The notes under the pieces were generated by a model. It did not search any database. It was not told the origin of the DNA and was given only the letters and a program-made list of their open reading frames with translations. Below are positions 26,918-36,219 of a DNA stretch of 64,000 bases, piece after piece; position 1 is the stretch's first letter, and every line of letters begins with the position of its first letter. A program made the position numbers and the translations under genes. Source of the DNA: an uncultured Verrucomicrobiota bacterium (GTDB lineage: Bacteria; Verrucomicrobiota; Kiritimatiellia; CAIQIC01; Lenti-01); contig CALMBO010000018.1 in assembly GCA_937860055.1 (NCBI GenBank), positions 1 to 64,000 of the forward strand, read 5' to 3'.

Positions 26918-28032
26918 AGGCGCCGTTTCCCATCCCCTACTGTCTCAACGTCCATCCGGCGGCGGATTGGCGGAAGGTGAAGCGGGCGCTGTCCGTCCAT
27001 GCGCTCGCCGTCAAGAGGCTCGTCGCCCCCGGCCGCCCGTTCCCGTTGAGCCTTCACCTCGGCGGCCATGCCGCTTGGGAACTGGCTTCGCCGCGCCGCT
27101 TCGCCGCTTTCCGCGATTGGCTTCAGGCCCACGATTGCTTCGTCGCCGGCGTGAACGCCTTCCCCTTCGGCCGCTTCCACGCCGAAACCGTCAAAACAGC
27201 CGTCTATCGGCCCGATTGGCGCAGCGACGACCGCCTCGCCTATACCCTGCTCGTCGCCCGGCTCCTTGCCGGCCTCATCCCCGAAGGCGCCTCCGCCACC
27301 CTCACCACCGTTCCCGGCGGCTGGCTTCCCGACTGGAAAAGCCCCGGCACCCGCCGCCGCGCCATGGAAAACCTGGCCCGCGCCGCGCAGGGATGCCGCG
27401 AAATCGCGAAAACCACGGGGCGCCGGATCCGCATCGCCATCGAACCCGAACCCGGATGCGCCTGGGACTTTCCCGATCCGCAACTGGAAGATCTCGGCCC
27501 TGAAATCGGCTGGTGCCTCGACGCCTGTCATGCCGCCGTCGGATTCCGTTCTTTGGACAATCTCGACTGGCGGCGCATCGCCCGCGTCCAGCTTTCCGCC
27601 GCCATCGAGTGTGGCAACACCGCCGAAGCCAGGGACGCCCTCCGGCCCTTCGCCGAATCCGTCTATCTGCACCAGACCCGCGCCGCGCTCGATGGCGAAA
27701 TCATCGGTTCCTGGCCCGATCTGGCCCCCGCGTTGAGAGCCCTCCCCCGGTTGCCGGAACAGGCGCTGATCCGGACCCATTACCATGTCCCGCTGACCTG
27801 GAACGGCACGGGCCCCCTCCGTTCCACGCGCCGCAACCTGACCCCCGCGTTTTTCCAAAAGGCGAAAACGGCATTCTGCGAAGTCGAGACCTACACCCAC
27901 TCCATCGTCCCCCGCGCCCTCCGCCCCTCCACGCTAGACCTCGCCATCGCCGGCGAACTCGAGTGGGCGGCGGCCCGCTACGGCTCTTCCTCGTCCACGA
28001 AGCGGAAGACCGTCTCGCCGGGTTTGGCATAG
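26914..28032 (+). CDS. eboE: EboE: metabolite-traffic TIM-barrel protein
   Basis: This 372-residue sugar-phosphate-isomerase-like TIM barrel shows the EboE pattern: LNVHPAADWRKVKRAL near the start, then GVNAFPFGRFHAETVKTAVYRPDWRSDDRLAYT, TTVPGGWLPDW, and IAIEPEPGCAWD with the conserved Glu. RTHYHVPL near the C-terminus carries the paired histidines. In cyanobacteria and others the ebo genes are linked to export of specialised metabolites such as scytonemin precursors. The GTG at 26914 overlaps the eboD stop; a GTG at 26908 is also possible. Its last 55 nt overlap the convergent ftsB-like gene. Confidence 0.82.
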   Translation: MKAPFPIPYCLNVHPAADWRKVKRALSVHALAVKRLVAPGRPFPLSLHLGGHAAWELASPRRFAAFRDWLQAHDCFVAGVNAFPFGRFHAETVKTAVYRPDWRSDDRLAYTLLVARLLAGLIPEGASATLTTVPGGWLPDWKSPGTRRRAMENLARAAQGCREIAKTTGRRIRIAIEPEPGCAWDFPDPQLEDLGPEIGWCLDACHAAVGFRSLDNLDWRRIARVQLSAAIECGNTAEARDALRPFAESVYLHQTRAALDGEIIGSWPDLAPALRALPRLPEQALIRTHYHVPLTWNGTGPLRSTRRNLTPAFFQKAKTAFCEVETYTHSIVPRALRPSTLDLAIAGELEWAAARYGSSSSTKRKTVSPGLA

Positions 28033-28274
28033 CCCAGGTCTTCCCTCGCGATCTTTTCAATGAAGCCGGGATCCTCCTGCAGCTTCTCCTGCTTCAGCTT
28101 CAGCATCCGCAACCGCTCCGCTTCCTTCTGGATGTCCTGCTCCACCAGCTCCTTCTCCCCCCGGAGCTGGCGCTGCCTCTCGATCAGTGGCAGGAACAGC
28201 CGCAGGACGATCAACACCAGCAGCAGCACGGCGGCGATCAGGCAGATTCGCTGGGTGAATTTCCAGACATTCAT
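27978..28274 (-). CDS. ftsB: FtsB/DivIC-type septum formation initiator
   Basis: This 98-residue single-pass membrane protein has one transmembrane helix (residues ~10-30, LIAAVLLLVLIVLRLFLPLI) followed by a coiled coil (RGEKELVEQDIQKEAERLRMLKLKQEKL). It ends with the typical PGFIEKIAREDLGYAKPGE motif of the FtsB/DivIC family. It should act with FtsL and FtsQ in the divisome. It converges on and overlaps eboE by 55 nt; no other division gene is nearby. Confidence 0.88.
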   Translation of the reverse strand: MNVWKFTQRICLIAAVLLLVLIVLRLFLPLIERQRQLRGEKELVEQDIQKEAERLRMLKLKQEKLQEDPGFIEKIAREDLGYAKPGETVFRFVDEEEP

Positions 28275-28426
28275 ACGCCCTCATCCTAGCGGTTCCCTCC
28301 TGTCCGCGCAATGCCCCGGTGCGGGACTCCGCGGCGCCGTTCCCGTCCACCGGCCGTCCTCGCGACCTGGCAACCGCCCCGTCCCGCCTTGCGTTCCCTG
28401 CGGCAATGCCGTAGCCTCTCCGCGAG

Positions 28427-29110
28427 ATGCCCCGCCCTCCCCAAGAGTTTGATTTCTGGTACGCGGTCAACAACACCGAGGTGTTGGAACTGCCCCGCAG
28501 CCGCCTGGAGACCTTCGGTTCCACCCTGATCAATTACCGCCTCGTCACGGAGCTGATGGATGCCGTCGGGCAGGTTCGCATCCGCGAGGGCCGCATCCAG
28601 GCCTTCCGCCCGGAAATCCTCACCCCCCAGTCCTTCCTGGAATCCCCTCTTTCGGAGGGCTTCCATTCCGGCCAGGCCGAGGATTTCATCCGGTGGCTCC
28701 GCGAGCACGAGTCCGACCTGACCCTTCTCAAATACGGATTCAAGATCCGCCAGGAAACCACCACCGAATCCATCGTCCACGATACGGTTGAAAACGTCGT
28801 GGACCGGGTCCGCGCCGACCTGAAATCCAAGGAAGACCCCCTGGCCGCCCTGGTGCTGGGCGTGGATGAACCATGGGAAGTCTGCCTGCTCAAGCTCCTG
28901 TACGAGGTGGTCCGCCTGTCCGCCCCCGGCAATGCGCGCGATCTCCGCGCCGATCCCGACGGAACGCGCCATGAAATCGAAAAGGCCTTCCGCCTGGCGG
29001 CAAACGACCGTTCCCGGCTCGCGCCCCTGGCCGCCCTCCTGACCCGCCTCGGCAAATTCAAGGAATACGAGGACCGGTTCTACGCCCTCGTCCGCTCGCA
29101 CACGTCCTAG
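28427..29110 (+). CDS. Unknown soluble protein
   Basis: This 227-residue protein has no signal peptide or membrane segment. It is mainly alpha-helical and acidic (for example EFDFWYAVNNTEVLELPRS at the start and DTVENVVDRVRADLKSKEDPL in the middle). I do not recognise a family. Strong third-position GC supports it as coding. It is divergent from the ftsB-like gene (152 nt apart) and convergent with the TraB-like gene, with only 9 nt between stop codons. Confidence 0.65.
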   Translation: MPRPPQEFDFWYAVNNTEVLELPRSRLETFGSTLINYRLVTELMDAVGQVRIREGRIQAFRPEILTPQSFLESPLSEGFHSGQAEDFIRWLREHESDLTLLKYGFKIRQETTTESIVHDTVENVVDRVRADLKSKEDPLAALVLGVDEPWEVCLLKLLYEVVRLSAPGNARDLRADPDGTRHEIEKAFRLAANDRSRLAPLAALLTRLGKFKEYEDRFYALVRSHTS

Positions 29111-29119
29111 CGGTCTCCC

Positions 29120-30292
29120 TCACCGCGAGGCGATCCACGGGATCGCCACGAACGTCCCGATGCTGCCGCCGATGTTCGTCGTCACCACCACCAGCAGGAT
29201 CCGGACCACGGGATTCCGGATGAACCGCCGGAAGCTTTCCATCGCCTCCGGCAAGGCCTCGAAATCCCCCACCGAAGGAGGACGGACCCACGCCTCCACC
29301 AGCCCCGACACCCAGCCGGCCGCGATGGCCGGATGGAGCGTCGTGATGGGGGCCGCCACGAAGGCGGACAGCACGGTCAGCGGATGGGGCAGCGCCAGCG
29401 CCGCCCCCAGCGCGGCCAGCGTGCCGGTCACCCCCACCCAGATGGCGATGGAATCCACCCCTTGCTCCGCCCCGCCCTGGAGGAAACCCCATGCAATCAG
29501 CGCCAGGACACCGGCCGGAATCAGCCACGGCCAGATCTTCGACCATTTCGACGGCGGCGGGAGGCTTTCGAGCTCCTGAAGGGGCATGGATTCCTGGATC
29601 GATTCCAGCATCCCCGGCACATGTCCGGCGCCTACCACCGCGACAATCCGCCCGCCCGGCGCCGCGCGCAGCTTCTGCGCCAGATAGATATCGCGTTCGT
29701 CGATCAGGCGCTTCTTGATCTGGGGAAACGCCTTCCCCATCTGCCCCATCAACGCCTCGAGCTGGTCCTGCTTCTTGAGCGCCTCGATGTCTTCCCTGCC
29801 GATTTCCTCCGAAGTGAACATCGCCTCGGCCAGCACGCCGAACAGCTTGACCCGCTGCCAGAAGCCCAAATGCCGCCATACGCGCTTGAGCGTGATGTCG
29901 ATCCGCCGGTCGATCAGCTCCAGTTTCGCCCCCGTTTCCTCCGCGCAGGCCGCGCCGGCCAGCATCTCCGCGCCCGGTTCCACCTCCAGCTGCTTGCCAA
30001 GCCGCCGGTAGAACGACTGCATCACCAGCTGGGCCAGCAGGAACATCGACTTGCCCTGCCGGATCACCTGAAAGATGTTGGTGTGCCGCCAGGCCTCCTT
30101 CTTCACAAGCCCCTGGTAGCGCGGCTCGCAAAGCTCGATGGCGATGGTGTCGGGCCGTACCGCCGCCACGGTCGCGCGCACATCCTGCACGCTCTGCGCC
30201 GAGACATGCGCCGTGCCGACGATGTAGATGGTTTTGCCCTCCAGCTCCACCTTCGTGGCGCTGGAGGGCAAAAAGAGGAGCTCTTCCTGCAT
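29120..30292 (-). CDS. TraB/PrgY-family membrane protein
   Basis: This is a 390-residue protein of the TraB/PrgY (pheromone-shutdown) family. The N-terminal soluble domain has the family motifs IYIVGTAHVSAQSV, IAIELCEPRY, ELIDRRIDITLKR and VAVVGAGHVPGM, a TIKI-like fold that may be a metalloprotease. The C-terminal third has several hydrophobic segments, e.g. IWPWLIPAGVLALIAWGFL and ILLVVVTTNIGGSIGTF. In enterococci PrgY reduces peptide pheromone activity; the role elsewhere is unknown. It lies 7 nt downstream of the OmpA-like gene in the same operon. Confidence 0.88.
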   Translation of the reverse strand: MQEELLFLPSSATKVELEGKTIYIVGTAHVSAQSVQDVRATVAAVRPDTIAIELCEPRYQGLVKKEAWRHTNIFQVIRQGKSMFLLAQLVMQSFYRRLGKQLEVEPGAEMLAGAACAEETGAKLELIDRRIDITLKRVWRHLGFWQRVKLFGVLAEAMFTSEEIGREDIEALKKQDQLEALMGQMGKAFPQIKKRLIDERDIYLAQKLRAAPGGRIVAVVGAGHVPGMLESIQESMPLQELESLPPPSKWSKIWPWLIPAGVLALIAWGFLQGGAEQGVDSIAIWVGVTGTLAALGAALALPHPLTVLSAFVAAPITTLHPAIAAGWVSGLVEAWVRPPSVGDFEALPEAMESFRRFIRNPVVRILLVVVTTNIGGSIGTFVAIPWIASR

Positions 30293-30299
30293 GGAGGGC

Positions 30300-31571
30300 T
30301 TACTTGGCGTCGCCCTTCTTGATGTAGATGTCCGTGCGGCGGTTGCGCTGCATGTTCTCTTCGGTGTCGTTCAGCGCGACCGGGCGGTCGAAGCCGTAGC
30401 CCACCGCCGTCACGTTCGCCGCCGGGATGCCGCTGTTCTGCACCAGATAGTCCGCGACGGCATTCGCGCGCCGCTCGCTCAGCTTCTGGTTGTATTCGCG
30501 CGTCGAGCGCTTGCGCTTGTCCGCATGGCCTTCCACGCGCACCGTCGCGTTGGGATCGCGGCGAAGCACCTTCAAGACCGGCTCCAAATCCTTGTAGTAC
30601 TGGGGACGGATGAACGACTTGTCATAGTCGAACTCGATCAGCAGCGTGAACTTCTGCAGGTCGTCCGAGGGATCCAGCGGATTGGTGCTGTCTTCGATGA
30701 CCTCGTGGCCGTCGCTGACCCCGCCCTTGTCGGTGTCGACGTCCAGCGGATTCGTCTTGTAGGTCAGCACTTCCGCGCCGTCCTTGAGACCGTCGAAATC
30801 GCTGTCGGGGTTCAGGGGATCCGTCTGGTGCTTGAAGTGCTCGTCGCCGTCCGACAGGCCGTCGCCGTCCGTGTCCGGATTGTAGGGATCCGTGCCGATC
30901 ACGGCCTCGTCCTTGTCATACAGGCCGTCGCCGTCGCTGTCCACATCGCCCGGGCCGGCGGACACCTGGAATTCCGGGGCGACGACGCGCTCGGCGCCGA
31001 AGCGATAGCTGACGCCCATCTCCGCCAAGGCGGTGAATTCCCACTCCTCGCCCTGCGCGCCCGCCACGAAATCGCCGCGCAGCGCCCACGAGTCGTTGAA
31101 ATGGTAGAACAGGCCCGCGCCCGCGAACAGCCCCAGCTGCGTCCGGCCATTGACCATGTCGTCGCCGAAGAAAGTGACGGCCGGACCCGCGCGCAGGAAG
31201 GGATCGATGCGGCGGTTTTCCAGCGCCCGCAGGTGGAGCAGCGCATCGAGGCCCAGCCGCAGCGCGGTCGTGCTGCCGTCCAGGGGTTCCACGTTGGAAT
31301 TGAGCTCGTCGGCGTCCCGCGCGGAAAGCGACGGCATGAAATTCACCCCGCCCTCGATGTCCCACCAGGAATTGAGGCTGTAGCCCAGCTTGCCGGAAAT
31401 GCCAAAACCCGACTCGACTTCCACATCGCCTTCCAGATCGTAGTAGTTCAGGCCCAGCGTGGTGAACCACGGCGCGCGTTCGAACAGATCATCATCCGTC
31501 GCAAAGGCCGGAACGGTTCCAAACGACACGGCCAGCGCAGCGACCAACATCCATTTCATTGTCTTCATCAT
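30300..31571 (-). CDS. OmpA-family outer-membrane protein with calcium-binding-type repeats
   Basis: This 423-residue protein has a signal peptide (MMKTMKWMLVAALAVSFGTVPAFA), then an outer-membrane beta-barrel (~residues 25-200). Thrombospondin type-3 repeats follow (DSDGDGLYDKDE, DTDGDGLSDGDE, DSDFDGLKDG, DTDKGGVSDGHE). The C-terminal OmpA/MotB peptidoglycan-binding domain has VRVEGHADKRKRSTREYNQKLSERRANAV and GYGFDRPVALNDT. It tethers the outer membrane to peptidoglycan. The ATG at 31571 has AGGGAG eight bases upstream. A possible promoter (TTGCGC-17-TATCGT) lies just upstream on the minus strand. Confidence 0.93.
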   Translation of the reverse strand: MMKTMKWMLVAALAVSFGTVPAFATDDDLFERAPWFTTLGLNYYDLEGDVEVESGFGISGKLGYSLNSWWDIEGGVNFMPSLSARDADELNSNVEPLDGSTTALRLGLDALLHLRALENRRIDPFLRAGPAVTFFGDDMVNGRTQLGLFAGAGLFYHFNDSWALRGDFVAGAQGEEWEFTALAEMGVSYRFGAERVVAPEFQVSAGPGDVDSDGDGLYDKDEAVIGTDPYNPDTDGDGLSDGDEHFKHQTDPLNPDSDFDGLKDGAEVLTYKTNPLDVDTDKGGVSDGHEVIEDSTNPLDPSDDLQKFTLLIEFDYDKSFIRPQYYKDLEPVLKVLRRDPNATVRVEGHADKRKRSTREYNQKLSERRANAVADYLVQNSGIPAANVTAVGYGFDRPVALNDTEENMQRNRRTDIYIKKGDAK

Positions 31572-31666
31572 CTGCAGAACTCCCTGTTCAAAGATTGGCG
31601 AAACGATACAGGCCCGCCCCACCCCGCGCAATCAAAAACAAGCGGAAATGCCGGCGGACTTCCGGC

Positions 31667-33184
31667 TCATGGAGCATTCAGCCGGTTGGCCCGGAGGACA
31701 TAGACCGGATAGCGCATCATCTGGGTGTTGGGCCGGGTCGGATGGGGCGGAAGCGTGCTGGCCACCGAATAGTTGGCGAGGATGGCCTGGATGGTCGGAT
31801 CCGCCTGGTCGACCACGGAGGCGCAGAGGATCACATAGTCGAATTTCTGTTCCCGATAAGGGGCGCTGAGGAAGTCCGGCTTGTTGGCAAAACTCCATTG
31901 TCCGTTGATCCAGCGGCAGAGCTCGTTCCCCTGATGCCCCGCCTCGGAATACCCGAAGGAACCCGTGATGTAGGGGAAGTGGTAGATCACGGTGTAGCCG
32001 CGCTTGAACACTTCCTCGATCTGGCTGTATTTATAGCGGTCGGCCTCGTCGATCAGCCGGACGGACGCCTGTTGCCAGGCGGGGATCAGCAGCGCCACCG
32101 TTTGCAGCACCGCCGCTCCCCCGCGGAGGCTCGCCGAAATCCCCGCATCGCGGATCTGCCCCATGGTGAAACGCAGGCCCTGCCAGCCGCAGATCACCAG
32201 CCCCGTGATGGCGATCACGGCATGGTTGTTTCCACTCCCGAACTTGGGCTGCGCGATGCAGGCCACCGCCATCCCGGCGGCCGCCATCGTGTATTCCGGC
32301 GTCAACATCCGCTGCCAGGCCTCCCGCCAGGTCTTGCTGGCCAGCAAGGGCCACAGGCTGAACAACGACAGGATCCCGACGAGGCCCAGGAACTGGGAGC
32401 CCCACACTTCGGTGACGAGGCGGGACATCTCCCAAAAGGGCCCCCGGTTCTCCTTCACGACGATGTCATAGAACAAACCGCCGGACTGGATCTGGAGAAA
32501 GGCCAGCCCTCCCCCGCACACCACCAGGGCCGGCACCGCGTAGAACACGAAGCGGCGGGGCTCCTTCAGAAGCACATAGAGGGCACCCGCCGCCACATAG
32601 GCCAGTCCGGTCTGCTTGGTCAACGCCCCCAGCGACAGCCACAGCGCCGCCCACGCCGCCGGCCGGGGCCCGGCCTTCCCCAGGCAATAGAACCCGGCGA
32701 TCGTCAGCGCGAAGTGGAGCGCGTCGTTGTTGAGCCCGCAGAGCCAGATCCCCGTGGAAAGGTTGAGTAGCAGCAGATCCACGATCCCCAGCGCCGTCAG
32801 GAACAGATCGCGGGAGGTCCCCCCCCACAGGAATCTCGCGGCAAAATAGAGGAAGACGAAGGTGGCCAGCAGGGAAACCAGTTGCGGGACGAAGAATCCG
32901 GGCCCCGTCAATTTCCACAGCCATCCGCACACCACCCAGTAGAGGGGCGTATAGGTGATGGGGCTGAACTCGACGGTCATGGGCGCATAGATGGGCTTCC
33001 CTTCGTAGACCCGGTCGATCTGCGCCAGATGTTCATAGGCGGCACGGTCCGGCGAAAAACCGCAGGACATGTTGTTGACCGCCAGATAGGCCGCCGGAAT
33101 GTGCAGGAGCAGGAAAAGGACCAGCAGCAGCTTCGAGCCTCCCCCAAACCCCCGCCACCCTTCCCGGATTTGCTGGGCAATCAT
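31667..33184 (-). CDS. Polytopic membrane protein, glycosyltransferase-39/87-like
   Basis: This 505-residue protein has about ten transmembrane segments. After the first helix (LLLVLFLLLHIPAAYLAV) a periplasmic loop contains VEFSPITYTPLYW. The topology resembles the ArnT/PMT-type GT-C glycosyltransferases that use polyprenyl-phosphate sugars. The ALTKQTGLAYVAAG segment is seen in many GT39/GT87 proteins. Its start codon abuts the stop of the upstream GT2 gene (TAG then ATG), so the GT2 enzyme probably makes the lipid-linked donor and this protein transfers the sugar. Donor and acceptor are unknown. Confidence 0.75.
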   Translation of the reverse strand: MIAQQIREGWRGFGGGSKLLLVLFLLLHIPAAYLAVNNMSCGFSPDRAAYEHLAQIDRVYEGKPIYAPMTVEFSPITYTPLYWVVCGWLWKLTGPGFFVPQLVSLLATFVFLYFAARFLWGGTSRDLFLTALGIVDLLLLNLSTGIWLCGLNNDALHFALTIAGFYCLGKAGPRPAAWAALWLSLGALTKQTGLAYVAAGALYVLLKEPRRFVFYAVPALVVCGGGLAFLQIQSGGLFYDIVVKENRGPFWEMSRLVTEVWGSQFLGLVGILSLFSLWPLLASKTWREAWQRMLTPEYTMAAAGMAVACIAQPKFGSGNNHAVIAITGLVICGWQGLRFTMGQIRDAGISASLRGGAAVLQTVALLIPAWQQASVRLIDEADRYKYSQIEEVFKRGYTVIYHFPYITGSFGYSEAGHQGNELCRWINGQWSFANKPDFLSAPYREQKFDYVILCASVVDQADPTIQAILANYSVASTLPPHPTRPNTQMMRYPVYVLRANRLNAP

Positions 33185-34126
33185 CTATTCCCCTCCGATG
33201 TAGTTGTCGATGATGTAGCGCGGACGGTGGATGGATTCGCGGTGGATCCGGCCCACGTAGATGCCGAGGATCCCCACGGTGAAGAGAATGATGCCCCCCA
33301 TCAGCAGCGTGCTCCCGAGAAGGAGCTGGTTCCACGACAGGCCGGCCTGCCCCCGGAAAACCAGCGGCCCCAGCACCAGGGCCGCAAAGAAGAGGAAGGA
33401 GACGAACGACACGAAGAGGCCCAGGAACAGGGCCAGATACAACGGAGTGGTCGAGAAAAGAGTGATGCCCCGCAGGAATTCCTTGTAGGGATTCAGGCTC
33501 CGCCACAGGGAAAACTTGGTTTCCCCCGCGAAGCGCGGATCCCGTTCGTAGAACACCTGTTCCTGCCTGAACCCCACCCACGCCACCAGCCCGCGCAGGA
33601 ACGGATCGAATTCGTCCAGCTTCAGGATCTCGTTCATGGCGCGGCGCGAGATGAGCTTGAAGTCGCCCGTGTTCTGCAGAATGGTGATGTCCGAGAAGCC
33701 GTTGATGGCCCGGTAGGCCTGCCGGGTCAGCCACATCTTGAACGCATTCTCGCCCTTGCGGACGGTCCGGGTGGTGTGGACGATGTCGGCCCCGTCGCGC
33801 CATTTCTGGACCAGCTGCGGAATCAGCTCCGGCGGATCCTGGAGATCGGTGTCCATGTAGATGACCGCATCGCCCTTGGCCTTTTCGAACCCCGCCAGGA
33901 CGCAAGGGGTCACCCCGAAACGACGCGACATGTTGATGATCTTGACGGCCGGATTGGCCTCGCGGGCCTTCAGCAGGATTTCCAGCGAACGATCCGTCGA
34001 GGCATCGTTGACGAAAATCAATTCATACGGGAGGCCCAAACCGGCGAAAACCGCCTCTTCCCGGCGGATCAGCTCCGGCAGGTTCTCCGCCTCGTTTCGG
34101 AACGACAACACCACAGATACCAGCAT
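33185..34126 (-). CDS. Family 2 glycosyltransferase, polyprenyl-phosphate type (GtrB/DPM1-like)
   Basis: The protein has 313 residues. A GT-A domain (VSVVLSFRNEAENLPELI, FVNDASTDRS, VIYMDTDLQDPPELIPQL) is followed by two C-terminal transmembrane helices (LALFLGLFVSFVSFLFFAALV and GGIILFTVGILGIYVGRI). This is the layout of GtrB/ArnC-like enzymes that load a sugar onto undecaprenyl phosphate. The GAGGAGAG ribosome-binding site before 34126 fixes the start; the frame extends to 34165. It is paralogous to the 36220-37170 gene. Confidence 0.9.
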   Translation of the reverse strand: MLVSVVLSFRNEAENLPELIRREEAVFAGLGLPYELIFVNDASTDRSLEILLKAREANPAVKIINMSRRFGVTPCVLAGFEKAKGDAVIYMDTDLQDPPELIPQLVQKWRDGADIVHTTRTVRKGENAFKMWLTRQAYRAINGFSDITILQNTGDFKLISRRAMNEILKLDEFDPFLRGLVAWVGFRQEQVFYERDPRFAGETKFSLWRSLNPYKEFLRGITLFSTTPLYLALFLGLFVSFVSFLFFAALVLGPLVFRGQAGLSWNQLLLGSTLLMGGIILFTVGILGIYVGRIHRESIHRPRYIIDNYIGGE

Positions 34127-34207
34127 GGACTCTCCTCGGCAGGACGCCGTCTCAATCATGGACATGCACGATCACCGGACGATACCGACGGTCCACCGCC
34201 CGCACAA

Positions 34208-36205
34208 TCAAAAATGCAGGGGCGCCCCGGCGCCGGCGGGGTCCTGCGGAATCCGCTCCAGGCGGAATTCCCGGACCAGCAGCGCCCCCCCCCGGCCCAG
34301 GTTCTGCCAGCGCAGCGAGTGAACACCCTGCGGCAGTTCGAGCTCGAAGGACCGGCTTTCGAACTGTTGCGCGGCAAAGGTCAGGGGCGGCTGGTCTCCG
34401 ATCTTCACCACCTGGTTGCCGCCCATGGCCGCCGCCACCACCACGGCCTTCGCCCGGAGGGGCTCGCCGCGGAGGTTGTGAATGGACAGGACCCCCTCGC
34501 CTTCCAGCACGCGGTAGTCCGTGAAATCCCCCTGTTGCCAGGGCTTGAACAGCTTCCACCCTTCGCCGAAGAAATGCACCGAATCCCGGCCGGCGGCCCG
34601 CTCCCGCTCCGCGATCTCCTCGTGGGTGTCGTAGAAGATCTCCGTCAGCACCCGGTTCGTCTCCGAATAGAATTCCTCCATCGGGGCGAAACCCGTGTCG
34701 CGCAGCCACAGTCCCGCTTCGTTGGTCACCACCGCGCGATGGTGGAACCAGGTCTCCGGCCAGGTCCAGGGACCCATGAGCTTTTCCTGGTTGCGCGCGA
34801 TGCGGATGAACGCCTGCGCCCCGTTCCGCTCGATCTGCGCCTTCGTCGCCTGCCGCCAGTTGAAGCGCACATAGTTCTCATAGGGATCGTCGGGAACGGT
34901 GAACGTGACCGTCACGTTGGAGGGCGCATACGTCGCCATCTCGTTCCACGGCTCCAGCCAGCGGTCGATGAGGACCACGTCGCCTTTCGGCAGGTTCGCA
35001 TCCAGCCAGGCGCGGATCGGGCGATAGGCCGTGGGCTTGCCGTCCAGTCTTGTCACCTGCCAGCTCGGAAAGGCCAGCAGGCCCGCGATCAAGGCCGCGG
35101 CCCCCGCGTCGAGCCACGGCTGCCGCTTCCCTCCGGCGCGCGCGAAGGCCTTGTCGAGCGTCATCGCCGCCCACACCAGGAACACGGGGAAGTTCGCCGA
35201 GAAATAGACCAGCTTCGCCTTCTCCCCTCCCCCCACGAAGAAAATATACGCATAGGTGGCCAGCAATCCGCAGGCGGCAATCCGCAGGACCGCGCCATAC
35301 AGCGGATCCTCCCGGCCCGGCCGGCCCCGGCTCCGCCACAGCAGCCAGGCGGCGGCGGCGCCTGCCGCCGCCAGGATCCCGATGCCCGCCGCATTCGCCC
35401 CGCCCGAGAAGAACGGCAGGACCCGGGGCGCAATCCAGTCGAACGCCGAACCGATATGGCCCGTCGAGGTGGCCGCCGTGCGCTGCATCTCGAGCACTGC
35501 CCGCCACAGCCACCGGCTCATGCCGGCCCCGAGCGAAACCGCGACGATTCCCATGGCCCACGCATGCCGTTTGCGTTCGGCGGCCTTCAGCGCCGACCAG
35601 CCGGATGTCGCCAGCAGCAGGCCCGTCATGCCCGCCACCACCCACGCCGCCATGTGGCTCAGGCACGCCATCAGCGCCCACGCCGTCCACTCGGCATATT
35701 CCCGCGCCTTCAGCGAACCGGTGGCTTTCAGCCGGACCATGAAATCCGCCCCGCGCAGCGCCATCCCCGAAGCGAACCACATCAGGAGCGTGTAGTAGTA
35801 GGCCTCGCGGGAATGGTACACGTGGAAGGGAACCACCGCCATCCAGACGCCCGCCAGCACCCCCGCCCCGATGCCCCGGCGGCGCAGGGTCCAGGCCATG
35901 CAGAAGGCCACCGTCAAAAGCCCCAGGAGCGCAAACGGTTCGCGGATCATTTTTTCATCCGCCGTCCGTCCAGGCTGGGCTTTCGCCCACAGGACGGGGA
36001 TCGAATCCGCAAGGGGGATCTGGTTGAGCCACGGCGGGTCCGTCCACAATCCCTGGAGCGTCGCCCCCCCCTGCGCGTAGTGGAGCATGTTGAGCTCGTC
36101 CGAGCGGACCGCCGAATGCCCCAGATCCATGAACCGCGCCGCGAACGCCAGCGCCACCACCGCGGCAAACGCCAGTGCAAACGGCCATTTCAAGGGGATT
36201 CTCAC
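34208..36205 (-). CDS. Large membrane glycosyltransferase-like protein (GT39/PMT type) with C-terminal domain
   Basis: This is a 665-residue protein. The GTG at 36205 follows TGAGGGACC, a good ribosome-binding site, and lies 15 nt after the upstream GT2 gene; the frame continues upstream but would overlap that gene. The N-terminus has a hydrophobic helix then RFMDLGHSAVRSDELNMLHY, an Asp/Glu pair as in GT-C enzymes. About ten membrane segments follow (YYTLLMWFASGM, HMAAWVVAGMTGLLLA). The last ~200 residues are soluble and beta-rich (ending RWQNLGRGGALLVREFRLERI), probably periplasmic. With the adjacent GT2 gene it forms a donor-synthesis/transfer pair. Confidence 0.75.
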   Translation of the reverse strand: MRIPLKWPFALAFAAVVALAFAARFMDLGHSAVRSDELNMLHYAQGGATLQGLWTDPPWLNQIPLADSIPVLWAKAQPGRTADEKMIREPFALLGLLTVAFCMAWTLRRRGIGAGVLAGVWMAVVPFHVYHSREAYYYTLLMWFASGMALRGADFMVRLKATGSLKAREYAEWTAWALMACLSHMAAWVVAGMTGLLLATSGWSALKAAERKRHAWAMGIVAVSLGAGMSRWLWRAVLEMQRTAATSTGHIGSAFDWIAPRVLPFFSGGANAAGIGILAAAGAAAAWLLWRSRGRPGREDPLYGAVLRIAACGLLATYAYIFFVGGGEKAKLVYFSANFPVFLVWAAMTLDKAFARAGGKRQPWLDAGAAALIAGLLAFPSWQVTRLDGKPTAYRPIRAWLDANLPKGDVVLIDRWLEPWNEMATYAPSNVTVTFTVPDDPYENYVRFNWRQATKAQIERNGAQAFIRIARNQEKLMGPWTWPETWFHHRAVVTNEAGLWLRDTGFAPMEEFYSETNRVLTEIFYDTHEEIAERERAAGRDSVHFFGEGWKLFKPWQQGDFTDYRVLEGEGVLSIHNLRGEPLRAKAVVVAAAMGGNQVVKIGDQPPLTFAAQQFESRSFELELPQGVHSLRWQNLGRGGALLVREFRLERIPQDPAGAGAPLHF

Positions 36206-36219
36206 GTCCGAACGGTCCC

